A stretch of DNA of 64,000 nt from Actinomadura craniellae (lineage in GTDB: Bacteria; Actinomycetota; Actinomycetes; Streptosporangiales; Streptosporangiaceae). The notes beneath the pieces were generated by a model. It saw nothing but the letters and a program-made list of their open reading frames with translations. It was not told the origin of the DNA and made no database searches. Position numbers and translations under genes: made by a program. Numbering within the stretch: the first letter of the stretch is position 1; every line of letters begins with the position of its first letter. The DNA is taken from assembly GCF_003289645.1 (NCBI RefSeq), contig NZ_QLYX01000009.1, positions 62,001 to 126,000 of the forward strand. The letters are read 5' to 3'. Below are positions 34,941 to 41,327 of this stretch, piece after piece.

Positions 34941-36959
34941 TCAGCCCGCGAGTTCGGCCGGCAGGTCGGCGCGGTGCAGGACGGTGAGGGTGGAGACTGC
35001 CCGGGTGAGCGCCACGTACAGCCGGGCCAGGCCGGCGGTCTCGGCGCCCGCGATGGCGGCGGGCTCCACGACGATCACGTGGTCGTACTCCAGGCCCTTG
35101 GCCTGGGAGACGGGGACGAGGAGGAGCCGGTGCCCGGCGTCCGCGCCGAGCACCGCGTGGTCCAGCCCGGCCGCCGCCAGCGCCGCCGCGTGCGCGGGGA
35201 CGGTGTCGTCGGCGACGATGAGGCCGGTGGTGCCTTCCTTGGCCAGGGCCTCGCGCGCCGCCGCGACGGTCGCCGCCGCCGGGTCCGGCACCCGCCGGAC
35301 GGTGAGCGCGTCCCGGCCGAGGCGGAAGGAGCGCGGCGCCGCGAGGCCGGGGGCGATGGCCGGCAGCAGGCGGGCGGCGTAGTCCAGCACCGGGCCGGGG
35401 ACGCGGAAGCCGAGGGCCAGCTCGGTGACCTGGCCGTCCTTGTCCAGGTGGCGGAGCACGTCCGCCCAGGAACGCGCCGCCCACGGGGTGGTGCCCTGGG
35501 CCAGGTCGCCCAGGACGGTCGCCGAACCGGTCGCGCAGCGGCGGCCGAGCGCGCGCAGTTGCATCGCCGACAGGTCCTGCGCCTCGTCCACCACCAGGTG
35601 GCCCAGCGAGGGGGTGCGTTCGATCAGGTCGGCGAGCTCGTCCAGCAGCGCCCGGTCGGCGGCCGTCCACTTCGCCGACCGGTGCGAGCGGTACGGCTTG
35701 GCCCAGCGCAGCGTCTCCTGCTCGGCGTCGTCCAGGACGCCCCTGGCCGCGGCGGCCAGCAGGTCGGTGTCGGACAGCAGCCGGAACAGCACCTGCTCGG
35801 GGGTGAGCTTCGGCCATACCTGGTCGATGGCCTGCTTGACGGGGCGGGAGCGGGCGACGGCGTCCTGGACCCGGTCGTCGGGCGCCTCGCCCCGCCGCTC
35901 CATCAGGACGAGGATCCGGTGCGCCAGCCGCTGCGCCAGCACGGCGCGACCGCTGCCGTAGCGGGTGCTGCCGCGCAACTCCGCCACCAGTTCGCGCACC
36001 TCGTGGTCGGCGAGCCGGTAGCGGGCCGCGCCGCGGGGGACGAGCAGCCCCTCCTCGGGTTTGCGCACGTGCAGCCAGAGCGCCTTGCGCAGGACGCCGG
36101 CCATCCGGGCGTCGCCCTTGAGCGCGGCGACCTCGGCGGGTTCCGGCGCGGTCGCGGCGCCGAGCAGGTCGTCGACGGTGGCCTGCTCGACGCGCATCTC
36201 GCCGAGTGCGGGCAGCACCGCCGAGATGTAGGACAGGAACGCCCGGCTGGGGCCGACGATCAGGACCCCGGAGCGGGCCAGCCGCTCCCGGTGGGTGAAC
36301 AGCAGGTAGGCGGCCCGGTGCAGGCCGACGGCGGTCTTCCCGGTGCCCGGCGCCCCCTGGACGCACAGCGTCCGGTCGAGATCGGCGCGGACGATCACGT
36401 CCTGCTCGGGCTGGATGGTCGCCACGATGTCCCGCATCGGCCCGGTGCGCGGGCGCTCGATCTCCGCGGTCAGGATCGCCGAGACGGCGTCCGCCGCGGA
36501 ACCGTCCAGCGGCTCGTCCTCGAAGGCGGTCAGCCGGCCGCCCTGGAATCCGAACCGGCGGCGCTGCCGCCAGCCCATCGGGTCGGCCGGTCCCGCCTGG
36601 TAGAACGCCCGCGCCACCGGTGCCCGCCAGTCCAGCACCAGCGGGCGCCCCACCTCGCCGTCGTGGACGTGCCGCCGGCCGACGTACATGGTCGGGGGCA
36701 GCTCGTCGCCGCCGGCGGAGTCCATCCGGCCGAAGAACAGCGGGGTGTCGGGGTGGTCGGCCAGCGCCTCGATCCGGCGGTCGAGCGCGGCCTCCAGCAG
36801 GTCCCGCGACACCGCGTCGGCGGCCATGTCGGCGGACAGCCCCCGGGCGTGCTCCCGCATCCGCCGCAGCGCGGCCCGCGACACGGCCAGGTGCGCCTGC
36901 TCGGCGGCCAGGACGGTGCCCTCCGCGGCCTCCTCGACGTCCGGCGGTACGGCGGACAT
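34941..36959 (-). CDS. helR: HelD-like RNA polymerase recycling ATPase HelR
   Basis: The 672-residue SF1-type helicase-like protein has Walker A GAPGTGKTAVGLHR, Walker B LVVDEAQDLSAMQ and C-terminal GLEYDHVIVVEP and LYVALTRAVSTL. The N-terminal part is a long coiled coil (AAEQAHLAVSRAALRRMREHARG). HelR displaces rifamycin from RNA polymerase and frees stalled enzyme. The ATG at 36959 has GGGAGG ten bases upstream. The rifamycin-associated element known from other helR genes is not recognisable. It lies 81 bases downstream of the CUA tRNA, on the same strand. Confidence 0.88.
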   Translation of the reverse strand: MSAVPPDVEEAAEGTVLAAEQAHLAVSRAALRRMREHARGLSADMAADAVSRDLLEAALDRRIEALADHPDTPLFFGRMDSAGGDELPPTMYVGRRHVHDGEVGRPLVLDWRAPVARAFYQAGPADPMGWRQRRRFGFQGGRLTAFEDEPLDGSAADAVSAILTAEIERPRTGPMRDIVATIQPEQDVIVRADLDRTLCVQGAPGTGKTAVGLHRAAYLLFTHRERLARSGVLIVGPSRAFLSYISAVLPALGEMRVEQATVDDLLGAATAPEPAEVAALKGDARMAGVLRKALWLHVRKPEEGLLVPRGAARYRLADHEVRELVAELRGSTRYGSGRAVLAQRLAHRILVLMERRGEAPDDRVQDAVARSRPVKQAIDQVWPKLTPEQVLFRLLSDTDLLAAAARGVLDDAEQETLRWAKPYRSHRSAKWTAADRALLDELADLIERTPSLGHLVVDEAQDLSAMQLRALGRRCATGSATVLGDLAQGTTPWAARSWADVLRHLDKDGQVTELALGFRVPGPVLDYAARLLPAIAPGLAAPRSFRLGRDALTVRRVPDPAAATVAAAREALAKEGTTGLIVADDTVPAHAAALAAAGLDHAVLGADAGHRLLLVPVSQAKGLEYDHVIVVEPAAIAGAETAGLARLYVALTRAVSTLTVLHRADLPAELAG

Positions 36960-37040
36960 GCGAACGACACCTCCCGGCGACGAAGACACAAAGGGATCGA
37001 CTTTACCGGACTCAGGTGCTGTTTTCAGGTACACGAGGAG

Positions 37041-37112
37041 TGCCCCAGGCGGGAGTCGAACCCGCTGCCTGCCGTTTTAGAGACGGCCGCCCTGCCGTCG
37101 GGCCCCTGGGGC
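37041..37112 (-). tRNA. tRNA with anticodon CUA (UAG-reading)
   Basis: The 72-base cloverleaf is complete: acceptor GCCCCAG/CTGGGGC (7 pairs), D stem GCCC/GGGC with a GG-containing loop, anticodon stem GCCGT/ACGGC, loop CTCTAAA, 5-base variable loop, T stem GCGGG/CCCGC, T loop TTCGACT, discriminator A. CCA is not encoded. Bases 34-36 are CUA, which pairs with the amber codon. The loop differs from the tRNA-Trp loop CTCCAAA by one base. It is a type I tRNA and does not have the unusual shape of tRNA-Pyl. It follows the PTH2-like operon on the same strand. Confidence 0.88.
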
Positions 37113-37114
37113 GC

Positions 37115-37142
37115 GGGGCGGGCGGTGGAGACCGCCCGCCCC
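37115..37142 (-). other. GC-rich hairpin directly before the CUA tRNA
   Basis: A perfect 12-bp stem (37115-37126 with 37131-37142) with a 4-base loop lies between the coiled-coil gene and the 5' end of the tRNA, 2 bases from the tRNA. Lacking a T-tract, it may be a processing signal that separates the tRNA from the mRNA, or a partial terminator. Confidence 0.6.
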
Positions 37143-37162
37143 TCATGGTGCCGGATGCGCGC

Positions 37163-37468
37163 TCAGGCGGCGTCCGGGTCGCCGATCCGTTCCCGGAGTT
37201 GCGGGTTCGCGACCCGGGCCCGGGCGGTGCGGTGTTCCGCCGCGGTCAGGGAGCGGCCGAGGCCGTCCAGTGTCCGCAGCACGAACCGTTGCGCGGCGAC
37301 CCGGCGGTTCAGCGCGTCGAGGGCGGCGGCCTGCCGCCACACCTTGCGCTGCAACCAGCGGGTGGCCGCGGGCAGGTCGCCGGTGAGCTGGGCGCGCAGG
37401 GCGTCCCGCTCGGCGCGCAGCTCGACGAGCTCGGACCGCAGCGCGGTCACGTCGGTGGGGGATGTCAT
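37163..37468 (-). CDS. small coiled-coil protein in the PTH2/tRNA operon
   Basis: The 101-residue protein is mainly alpha-helical. A heptad segment LRSELVELRAERDALRAQL is followed by WLQRKVWRQAAALDALNRRVAAQRFVLRTL and a charged tail ending GDPDAA. No domain is recognised. Its ATG overlaps the stop of the PTH2-like gene (ATGA) and it ends 51 bases before the CUA tRNA. The arrangement suggests a partner of the hydrolase or of the tRNA; this is inference. Confidence 0.7.
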   Translation of the reverse strand: MTSPTDVTALRSELVELRAERDALRAQLTGDLPAATRWLQRKVWRQAAALDALNRRVAAQRFVLRTLDGLGRSLTAAEHRTARARVANPQLRERIGDPDAA

Positions 37469-37818
37469 GTGTCACCTCCTCTCCTCGCGAGGGCGAGCGG
37501 GAGGTGGGAGACCAGCCGGTGCGCGGCCGGTTCCAGTGCGGCGGCCGTCAGCGCGCCGCCGAGGTCCGGTTCGTGGAACCCGGCGGTGCGGAGGCCGGCC
37601 GCGGCCGCGTCGTCGCGCAGCCACCCGAGGGAGAGCTCGTCGGGGACGGCCAGCACGACCACGGTGTTCGAGGCGGCATGCCAGTCACGGAGCAGGCCGG
37701 GGTGCGCGACGGCGAACTCGAGCGCCGCGTGCAACGCCTGGCAGACCTGGTCGCCGGGCGGCAGATCGGCGCGGACGACCACGTAGAACCGGGGGACGGA
37801 ACCCTAGCGGTACGGCAT
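37465..37818 (-). CDS. PTH2-type peptidyl-tRNA hydrolase with in-frame TAG at codon 5
   Basis: PTH2 enzymes cleave peptidyl-tRNA to peptide and tRNA. The core VVVRADLPPGDQVCQALHAALEF has the Q-x2-H-A-A of PTH2, and later TVVVLAVPDE and FHEPDLGGALTAAAL fit the fold. The only ATG, at 37818, has AGGGTGG five bases upstream. From it the frame reads M-P-Y-R, TAG (37804-37806), G-S-V-P-R-F-Y and straight into the first beta strand. A GTG at 37782 inside that strand has no ribosome binding site and would remove F-Y. The CUA tRNA two positions downstream could read the TAG, giving 117 residues. Alternative: a four-codon leader peptide with reinitiation at the GTG. Confidence 0.75.
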
Positions 37819-37891
37819 GGGCGCCACCCTAATCACGGCCGGACGCGCATCGCCAGCCATTTTCCGCCCGGCACCAGGGACAATGTCGGCC

Positions 37892-38257
37892 ATGTTCGGG
37901 AAGAGGCCCGCGTGGTACCGGCCGTGGATGGGATACGCGGCATGGGCCGCCGCGCTGGCCGGCGGCTCCCTGGCCTGGTTCCTGCTGCTCGGCGTGATCG
38001 GCCTGGCCACCCTGCTGGCCTGCGGCGAGGGCTGCCGCACCGGTGGGAACCTGGCCTGGCTGGGGGCGGTGGCGAGCTGGCTGGCCGGCTCCCTCGCGAT
38101 GGCCGCCCTGGTGGCCGTCGGCCTGCTCGCCGGTCGCCGCGACTCGTCCGCCCGGCGCGCCCGGTTCCGCACCGCGACGATCGTCCTCGCGGCCACGGTG
38201 CTGCTCGGCCTCGCCTCCCTGGTGCTCCTGCCGGCGGGAAACGCCACGCACCGGTGA
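37892..38257 (+). CDS. small membrane protein, unknown
   Basis: The 121-residue protein has three or four membrane helices (MGYAAWAAALAGGSLAWFLLLGVIGLATLLA, AWLGAVASWLAGSLAMAALVAVGLLAG, TATIVLAATVLLGLASLVLL). A loop between the first two has two Cys (CGEGC). It is divergent from the PTH2-like gene, with 73 bases between the starts. Its TGA stop is the first three bases of a TGATCCTTCAGC palindrome. An ATG at 37883 is an alternative start. Confidence 0.7.
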   Translation: MFGKRPAWYRPWMGYAAWAAALAGGSLAWFLLLGVIGLATLLACGEGCRTGGNLAWLGAVASWLAGSLAMAALVAVGLLAGRRDSSARRARFRTATIVLAATVLLGLASLVLLPAGNATHR

Positions 38258-38376
38258 TCCTTCAGCTTTCGAGGCGGTAGAGCGCACTGGATGCTGAAGG
38301 ATCATCGTGCAAGCGCTTTTGGCCGGTGGTCCTTCAGGATTCGGGGTGCCACAGCGCCCCGGAAGCCGAAGGATCA
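38255..38376. repeat. two copies of the TGATCCTTCAGC palindrome
   Basis: Copies lie at 38255-38304 and 38327-38376. The first has TGATCCTTCAGC and its complement intact; the second is more diverged (TGGTCCTTCAG with GAAGGATCA). They separate the membrane protein gene from the IclR promoter. Confidence 0.85.
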
Positions 38377-38397
38377 CGGGTGGGATGTCCAGGGGAG

Positions 38398-38412
38398 TCC
38401 CGGTGAGCGGGA
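38398..38412 (+). promoter_or_regulatory. operator of the steroid regulon, before the IclR gene
   Basis: TCCCGGTGAGCGGGA is the best match among nine similar palindromes in the window. The others are all in front of steroid-degradation genes. It is 107 bases before the IclR start and suggests autoregulation by that IclR protein. Confidence 0.7.
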
Positions 38413-38519
38413 CGTATCAGAGGGGGATTATTCGGGTCCCCTTGCCCCCTTTTCTGTGACCCAGGTCATTGCTACATTCCGGTACAGGAATTCATTTCAG
38501 TTTTCCGCAGGAGGGCACC

Positions 38520-39404
38520 ATGGCCGCTCTCAGCCCCTCGCCCGAGGCCCCGGCCCGCAGGGAACCGCCGCCGTCGATGGTCGAGCGGATGACGCTGATC
38601 ATGGATTCGTTTACCGGCCGGTACACCCGGCTCACCCTGGAGGACGTCGCCCGCCGCACCCACCTGCCCCGCTCGACCGCGCACCGGATCCTCGACCAGC
38701 TCGTCCGGCTCCGCTGGCTGGAGCACACCTCGCTGGGGTACAGCCTGGGCCGGCGCGCCCTCGACCTCGGCGGGGGCGACGGCAGCCACGGGGAGGTCCG
38801 CGAGGCCGCCGCGCCGCTGCTGCACGAGCTGCAGCTGAAGACCGGGATGGTCGTGCACCTTGCGGTCCTCGACGGCGCCAAGGTCTTCTACCTGGACAAG
38901 GTCGGCGGGCGGTTCGCCGCGTCCGTCCCGTCCCGGGTCGGCGGGCGCGCCCCGGCGCACTGCACCGCGCTGGGCAAGGCGATCATGGCCTGGCTGGAGC
39001 CGGAGTACGTCGACACCCTGCTCGCCGGGGACATCAGCCGGATGACCGACCGCACCATCGGCGAGCTGGGCACGATGCACCAGGAGCTGCACCGGATCCG
39101 GCAGCGCCACGGGCTGGCCTTCGAGCGGGAGGAATGCTTCCCCGGCATCTCCTGCGTCGCCGCGGCGATCCGCGGCCCGGAGGGGCCGGTGGCCGCCATC
39201 TCCCTGGTCGGCGACGCCCGGACACCGCTGGAGAAGGTCGCCCCGCTGGTGGTGGGCGCCGCCCGCCAGACCTCCCTGGCCCTCTTCCCGGACCTGGCGG
39301 GCCCCCGCAGATCCCGCTGGACGACGACCGCCCCGGACCGCACCTGGTCCCCGGAGACGATGAACCGGCTGGTCGAGACCGCCCGCAGCGGCGAGTGGCT
39401 GTAG
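38520..39404 (+). CDS. IclR family regulator of the steroid cluster
   Basis: The 294-residue protein has the winged helix TLEDVARRTHLPRSTAHRILDQLVRLRWLEH near residues 39-70. The IclR effector domain runs from about 95 to 255 (GMVVHLAVLDGAKVFYLDKV, PAHCTALGKAIMAWL, ISCVAAAIRGPEGPVAAISLVG). The ATG at 38520 follows GGAGGG. A perfect copy of the steroid-regulon palindrome lies upstream. The last 16 codons and the TAG are repeated in the DNA downstream, the first repeat in frame. It probably senses a steroid or ring-cleavage intermediate. Confidence 0.9.
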   Translation: MAALSPSPEAPARREPPPSMVERMTLIMDSFTGRYTRLTLEDVARRTHLPRSTAHRILDQLVRLRWLEHTSLGYSLGRRALDLGGGDGSHGEVREAAAPLLHELQLKTGMVVHLAVLDGAKVFYLDKVGGRFAASVPSRVGGRAPAHCTALGKAIMAWLEPEYVDTLLAGDISRMTDRTIGELGTMHQELHRIRQRHGLAFEREECFPGISCVAAAIRGPEGPVAAISLVGDARTPLEKVAPLVVGAARQTSLALFPDLAGPRRSRWTTTAPDRTWSPETMNRLVETARSGEWL

Positions 39405-39696
39405 GGCTCAGCCCCTGGCGGTCGCCGCTGCTCCGCCGGACCTGGCTGGGCGACGGTGGCTCAGGGCCGGACCTGGTCTCCGGAGACGATGAACCGGCTG
39501 GTCGAGACCGCCCGCAGCGGCGAGTGGCTGTAGGGCCCGGTCCCGGCGGTCGCCGTTGGGACCACCGGACTTGGCCGGCTTCGCTCCCGGGCCTGGCGGG
39601 CCCGGTCGGGCGACGGCAGCTCAGGGCCGGACCTGGTCTCCGGAGACGATGAACCGGCTGGTCGAGACCGCGCGTAGCGGGGAGTGGCTGTAGGGC
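39358..39696. repeat. triplicated 3' end of the IclR gene
   Basis: A segment of about 50 bases ending GAGTGGCTGTAGGGC occurs at 39358-39407, again ending with TAG at 39531-39533, and again with TAG at 39691-39693. The intervals (about 129 and 160 bases) also share the end of the convergent hsaB gene. The first interval is a multiple of three, so reading through the first TAG would translate the second copy in frame. Confidence 0.85.
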
Positions 39697-40248
39697 TCAG
39701 CCCCAGCGGTCGCCGTTGCCCCACAGCGGTACCGCCGGTTCGGGGTGTTCGACGCCGAACCGCCCCCGGAAGAAGATCAGCGGGCGGCCCTCGGCGGGCG
39801 TCTCCACCTCCAGGACGCGGCCGATCACCACGTCGTGGTCGCCCGCCGCGTGCACGGCGTGGACCTCGCAGTGCACCCGCAGGAGCACGTCCCGCAGGGC
39901 CGGCGCGCCCCACCGCGACAGGTCCCACTCCAGCCCGTCGAACTTCCTGCCCTCCCGGGATCCGAACCGCCCGCAGACCTCGCTCTGCTCCTCGCCCAGT
40001 ACGTTCACGCAGAACCGCCCGGACCGGCGGATCCGCGGCCAGGTCCGGCCGTGGTGGCCGGCGCAGAACAGGATCAGCGGGGGCTCCAGCGACACCGAGG
40101 CGAAGGACTGGCAGGCGAAGCCCACCGGCTCGCCGGAATCGACGCCGGTGACCACGGTGACGCCGCTGGCGAACGCGCCCATCGCCCCCCGCAGCTCCGT
40201 CGGGGTGGGCGGCGGCACGTCCGTCGACACGGCGGGCTCGGCTGTCAT
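39697..40248 (-). CDS. hsaB: flavin reductase of 3-HSA monooxygenase (HsaB)
   Basis: HsaB supplies reduced flavin to HsaA, which hydroxylates 3-HSA to a catechol in steroid catabolism. The 183-residue flavin reductase-like protein has ASGVTVVTGVDSGEPVGFACQSFASVSLEPPLILFC and FCVNVLGEEQSEVCGRF, typical for this family. It is divergent from the hsaD operon, with two copies of the regulon palindrome in the 209-base gap. The ATG at 40248 follows GAGGGGA. Context with KstD, KshAB, HsaA, HsaC and HsaD makes the assignment firm. Confidence 0.88.
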   Translation of the reverse strand: MTAEPAVSTDVPPPTPTELRGAMGAFASGVTVVTGVDSGEPVGFACQSFASVSLEPPLILFCAGHHGRTWPRIRRSGRFCVNVLGEEQSEVCGRFGSREGRKFDGLEWDLSRWGAPALRDVLLRVHCEVHAVHAAGDHDVVIGRVLEVETPAEGRPLIFFRGRFGVEHPEPAVPLWGNGDRWG

Positions 40249-40330
40249 GGAGTCCCCTCGGCTGGCGTCCGATCTGGCGTGCGGTGCGGGACGACGGTAA
40301 GCCGATGCGCACGACGCTCGGTCGAGGTGA

Positions 40331-40385
40331 TCCCGTTGAGCGGAAGGCGCCGTCCCCGCGGACCCCGGCATCCCGCTGATCGGGA
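40331..40385. promoter_or_regulatory. two operators between hsaB and hsaD
   Basis: TCCCGTTGAGCGGAA (40331-40345) and TCCCGCTGATCGGGA (40371-40385) are centred 40 bases apart, about four helical turns. They can serve both the leftward hsaB and the rightward hsaD promoters. Confidence 0.7.
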
Positions 40386-40457
40386 ATCGCCGGGACCGCC
40401 GCGGACGCCCCTGGCTACCTTCGCCGCAGGCCGAATCCCCAGCGACCGAGGTGGACG

Positions 40458-41327
40458 ATGACCACGGAGCCCAGCTACGAGTCCACATTGCGGGAACTCG
40501 CCACCGACCGGGGCGTGCTGCGCTACCACGAGGCCGGGGAGGGCCCGCCGCTGCTGCTCCTGCACGGCTCCGGGCCGGGCGTCACCGGCTGGCGCAACTT
40601 CCGGGGCAACCTGGCGGCGTTCGCCGAGCACTTCCGCTGCCTGGTGCTGGAACTCCCCGGCTTCGGGGTCAGCGACCCGACCGACCGGCACCCCATGGTC
40701 GCCGCGCCCGGCGCGGTGCTCCGCTTCCTGGACGGCCTCGGCCTGCACCAGGTCGACGTGATCGGCAACTCCATGGGCGGCATCGTGGCCGGCCAGGTGG
40801 CGATGGCCCACCCCGACCGGATCCGCCGGCTGGTCACCATCGGCGGGCTCGGCGCCAACCTGCTCAGCCCGGGCCCCGGCGAAGGCATCAACCTGCTGAT
40901 GGAGTTCACCGACGACCCGACCCGCGAGGCGCTGGTCCGGTGGCTGCACTCCATGGTCCACGACCCCGCCCTCGTCACCGAGGAGATGATCGAGGAGCGC
41001 TGGGCGCAGGCGACCGACCCGGCCACGCTCGCCAGCGCCCGCAAGATGTACGGGCGGGCGGCGTTCACCGCGCGCCAGGCGGCCATGGCGGCCTCGGACG
41101 CCCCGCCCTACTGGGCGATGCTGCACAAGATCAAGGCCAGGACGCTCATCACCTGGGGCCGTGACGACCGGGTCAGCCCGGTCGACATGGCGCTCGTCCC
41201 GATGCGCACCATCCCCGACGTCGAGCTGCACGTTTTCCCCAACTGCGGCCACTGGGTGATGATCGAGCAGAAGGCCGCCTGGGAGAGCGCCGTCCTCGCC
41301 TTCCTCACCCGGAAGGACGCCGCATGA
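40458..41327 (+). CDS. hsaD: 4,9-DSHA hydrolase HsaD (meta-cleavage product hydrolase)
   Basis: HsaD splits the C-C bond of the steroid ring-cleavage product 4,9-DSHA. The 289-residue alpha/beta hydrolase has LLLLHGSGPGVTGWRNF (oxyanion hole), the nucleophile elbow GNSMGG, Asp in WGRDDRVSP and His in NCGHWVMIE. It starts an operon in which the next gene overlaps by 4 bases (ATGA). The order hsaD-kstD-kshB-hsaA-hsaC covers A- and B-ring opening. Confidence 0.92.
   Translation: MTTEPSYESTLRELATDRGVLRYHEAGEGPPLLLLHGSGPGVTGWRNFRGNLAAFAEHFRCLVLELPGFGVSDPTDRHPMVAAPGAVLRFLDGLGLHQVDVIGNSMGGIVAGQVAMAHPDRIRRLVTIGGLGANLLSPGPGEGINLLMEFTDDPTREALVRWLHSMVHDPALVTEEMIEERWAQATDPATLASARKMYGRAAFTARQAAMAASDAPPYWAMLHKIKARTLITWGRDDRVSPVDMALVPMRTIPDVELHVFPNCGHWVMIEQKAAWESAVLAFLTRKDAA

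Noticed and set aside
36960-37034. Rifamycin-associated element before helR
   Set aside because: I looked for the known inverted repeat in the helR promoter region and found no match.
37041-37112. tRNA-Pyl and pyrrolysine insertion
   Set aside because: tRNA-Pyl has a 6-bp anticodon stem, a 3-base variable loop and a very small D loop. This tRNA has the standard 5-bp stem, a 5-base variable loop and a normal T arm. No pyl genes are in the window.
40249-40457. The hsaB-hsaD gap as a terminator region
   Set aside because: The genes are divergent, so the inverted repeats there are operators instead of terminators.
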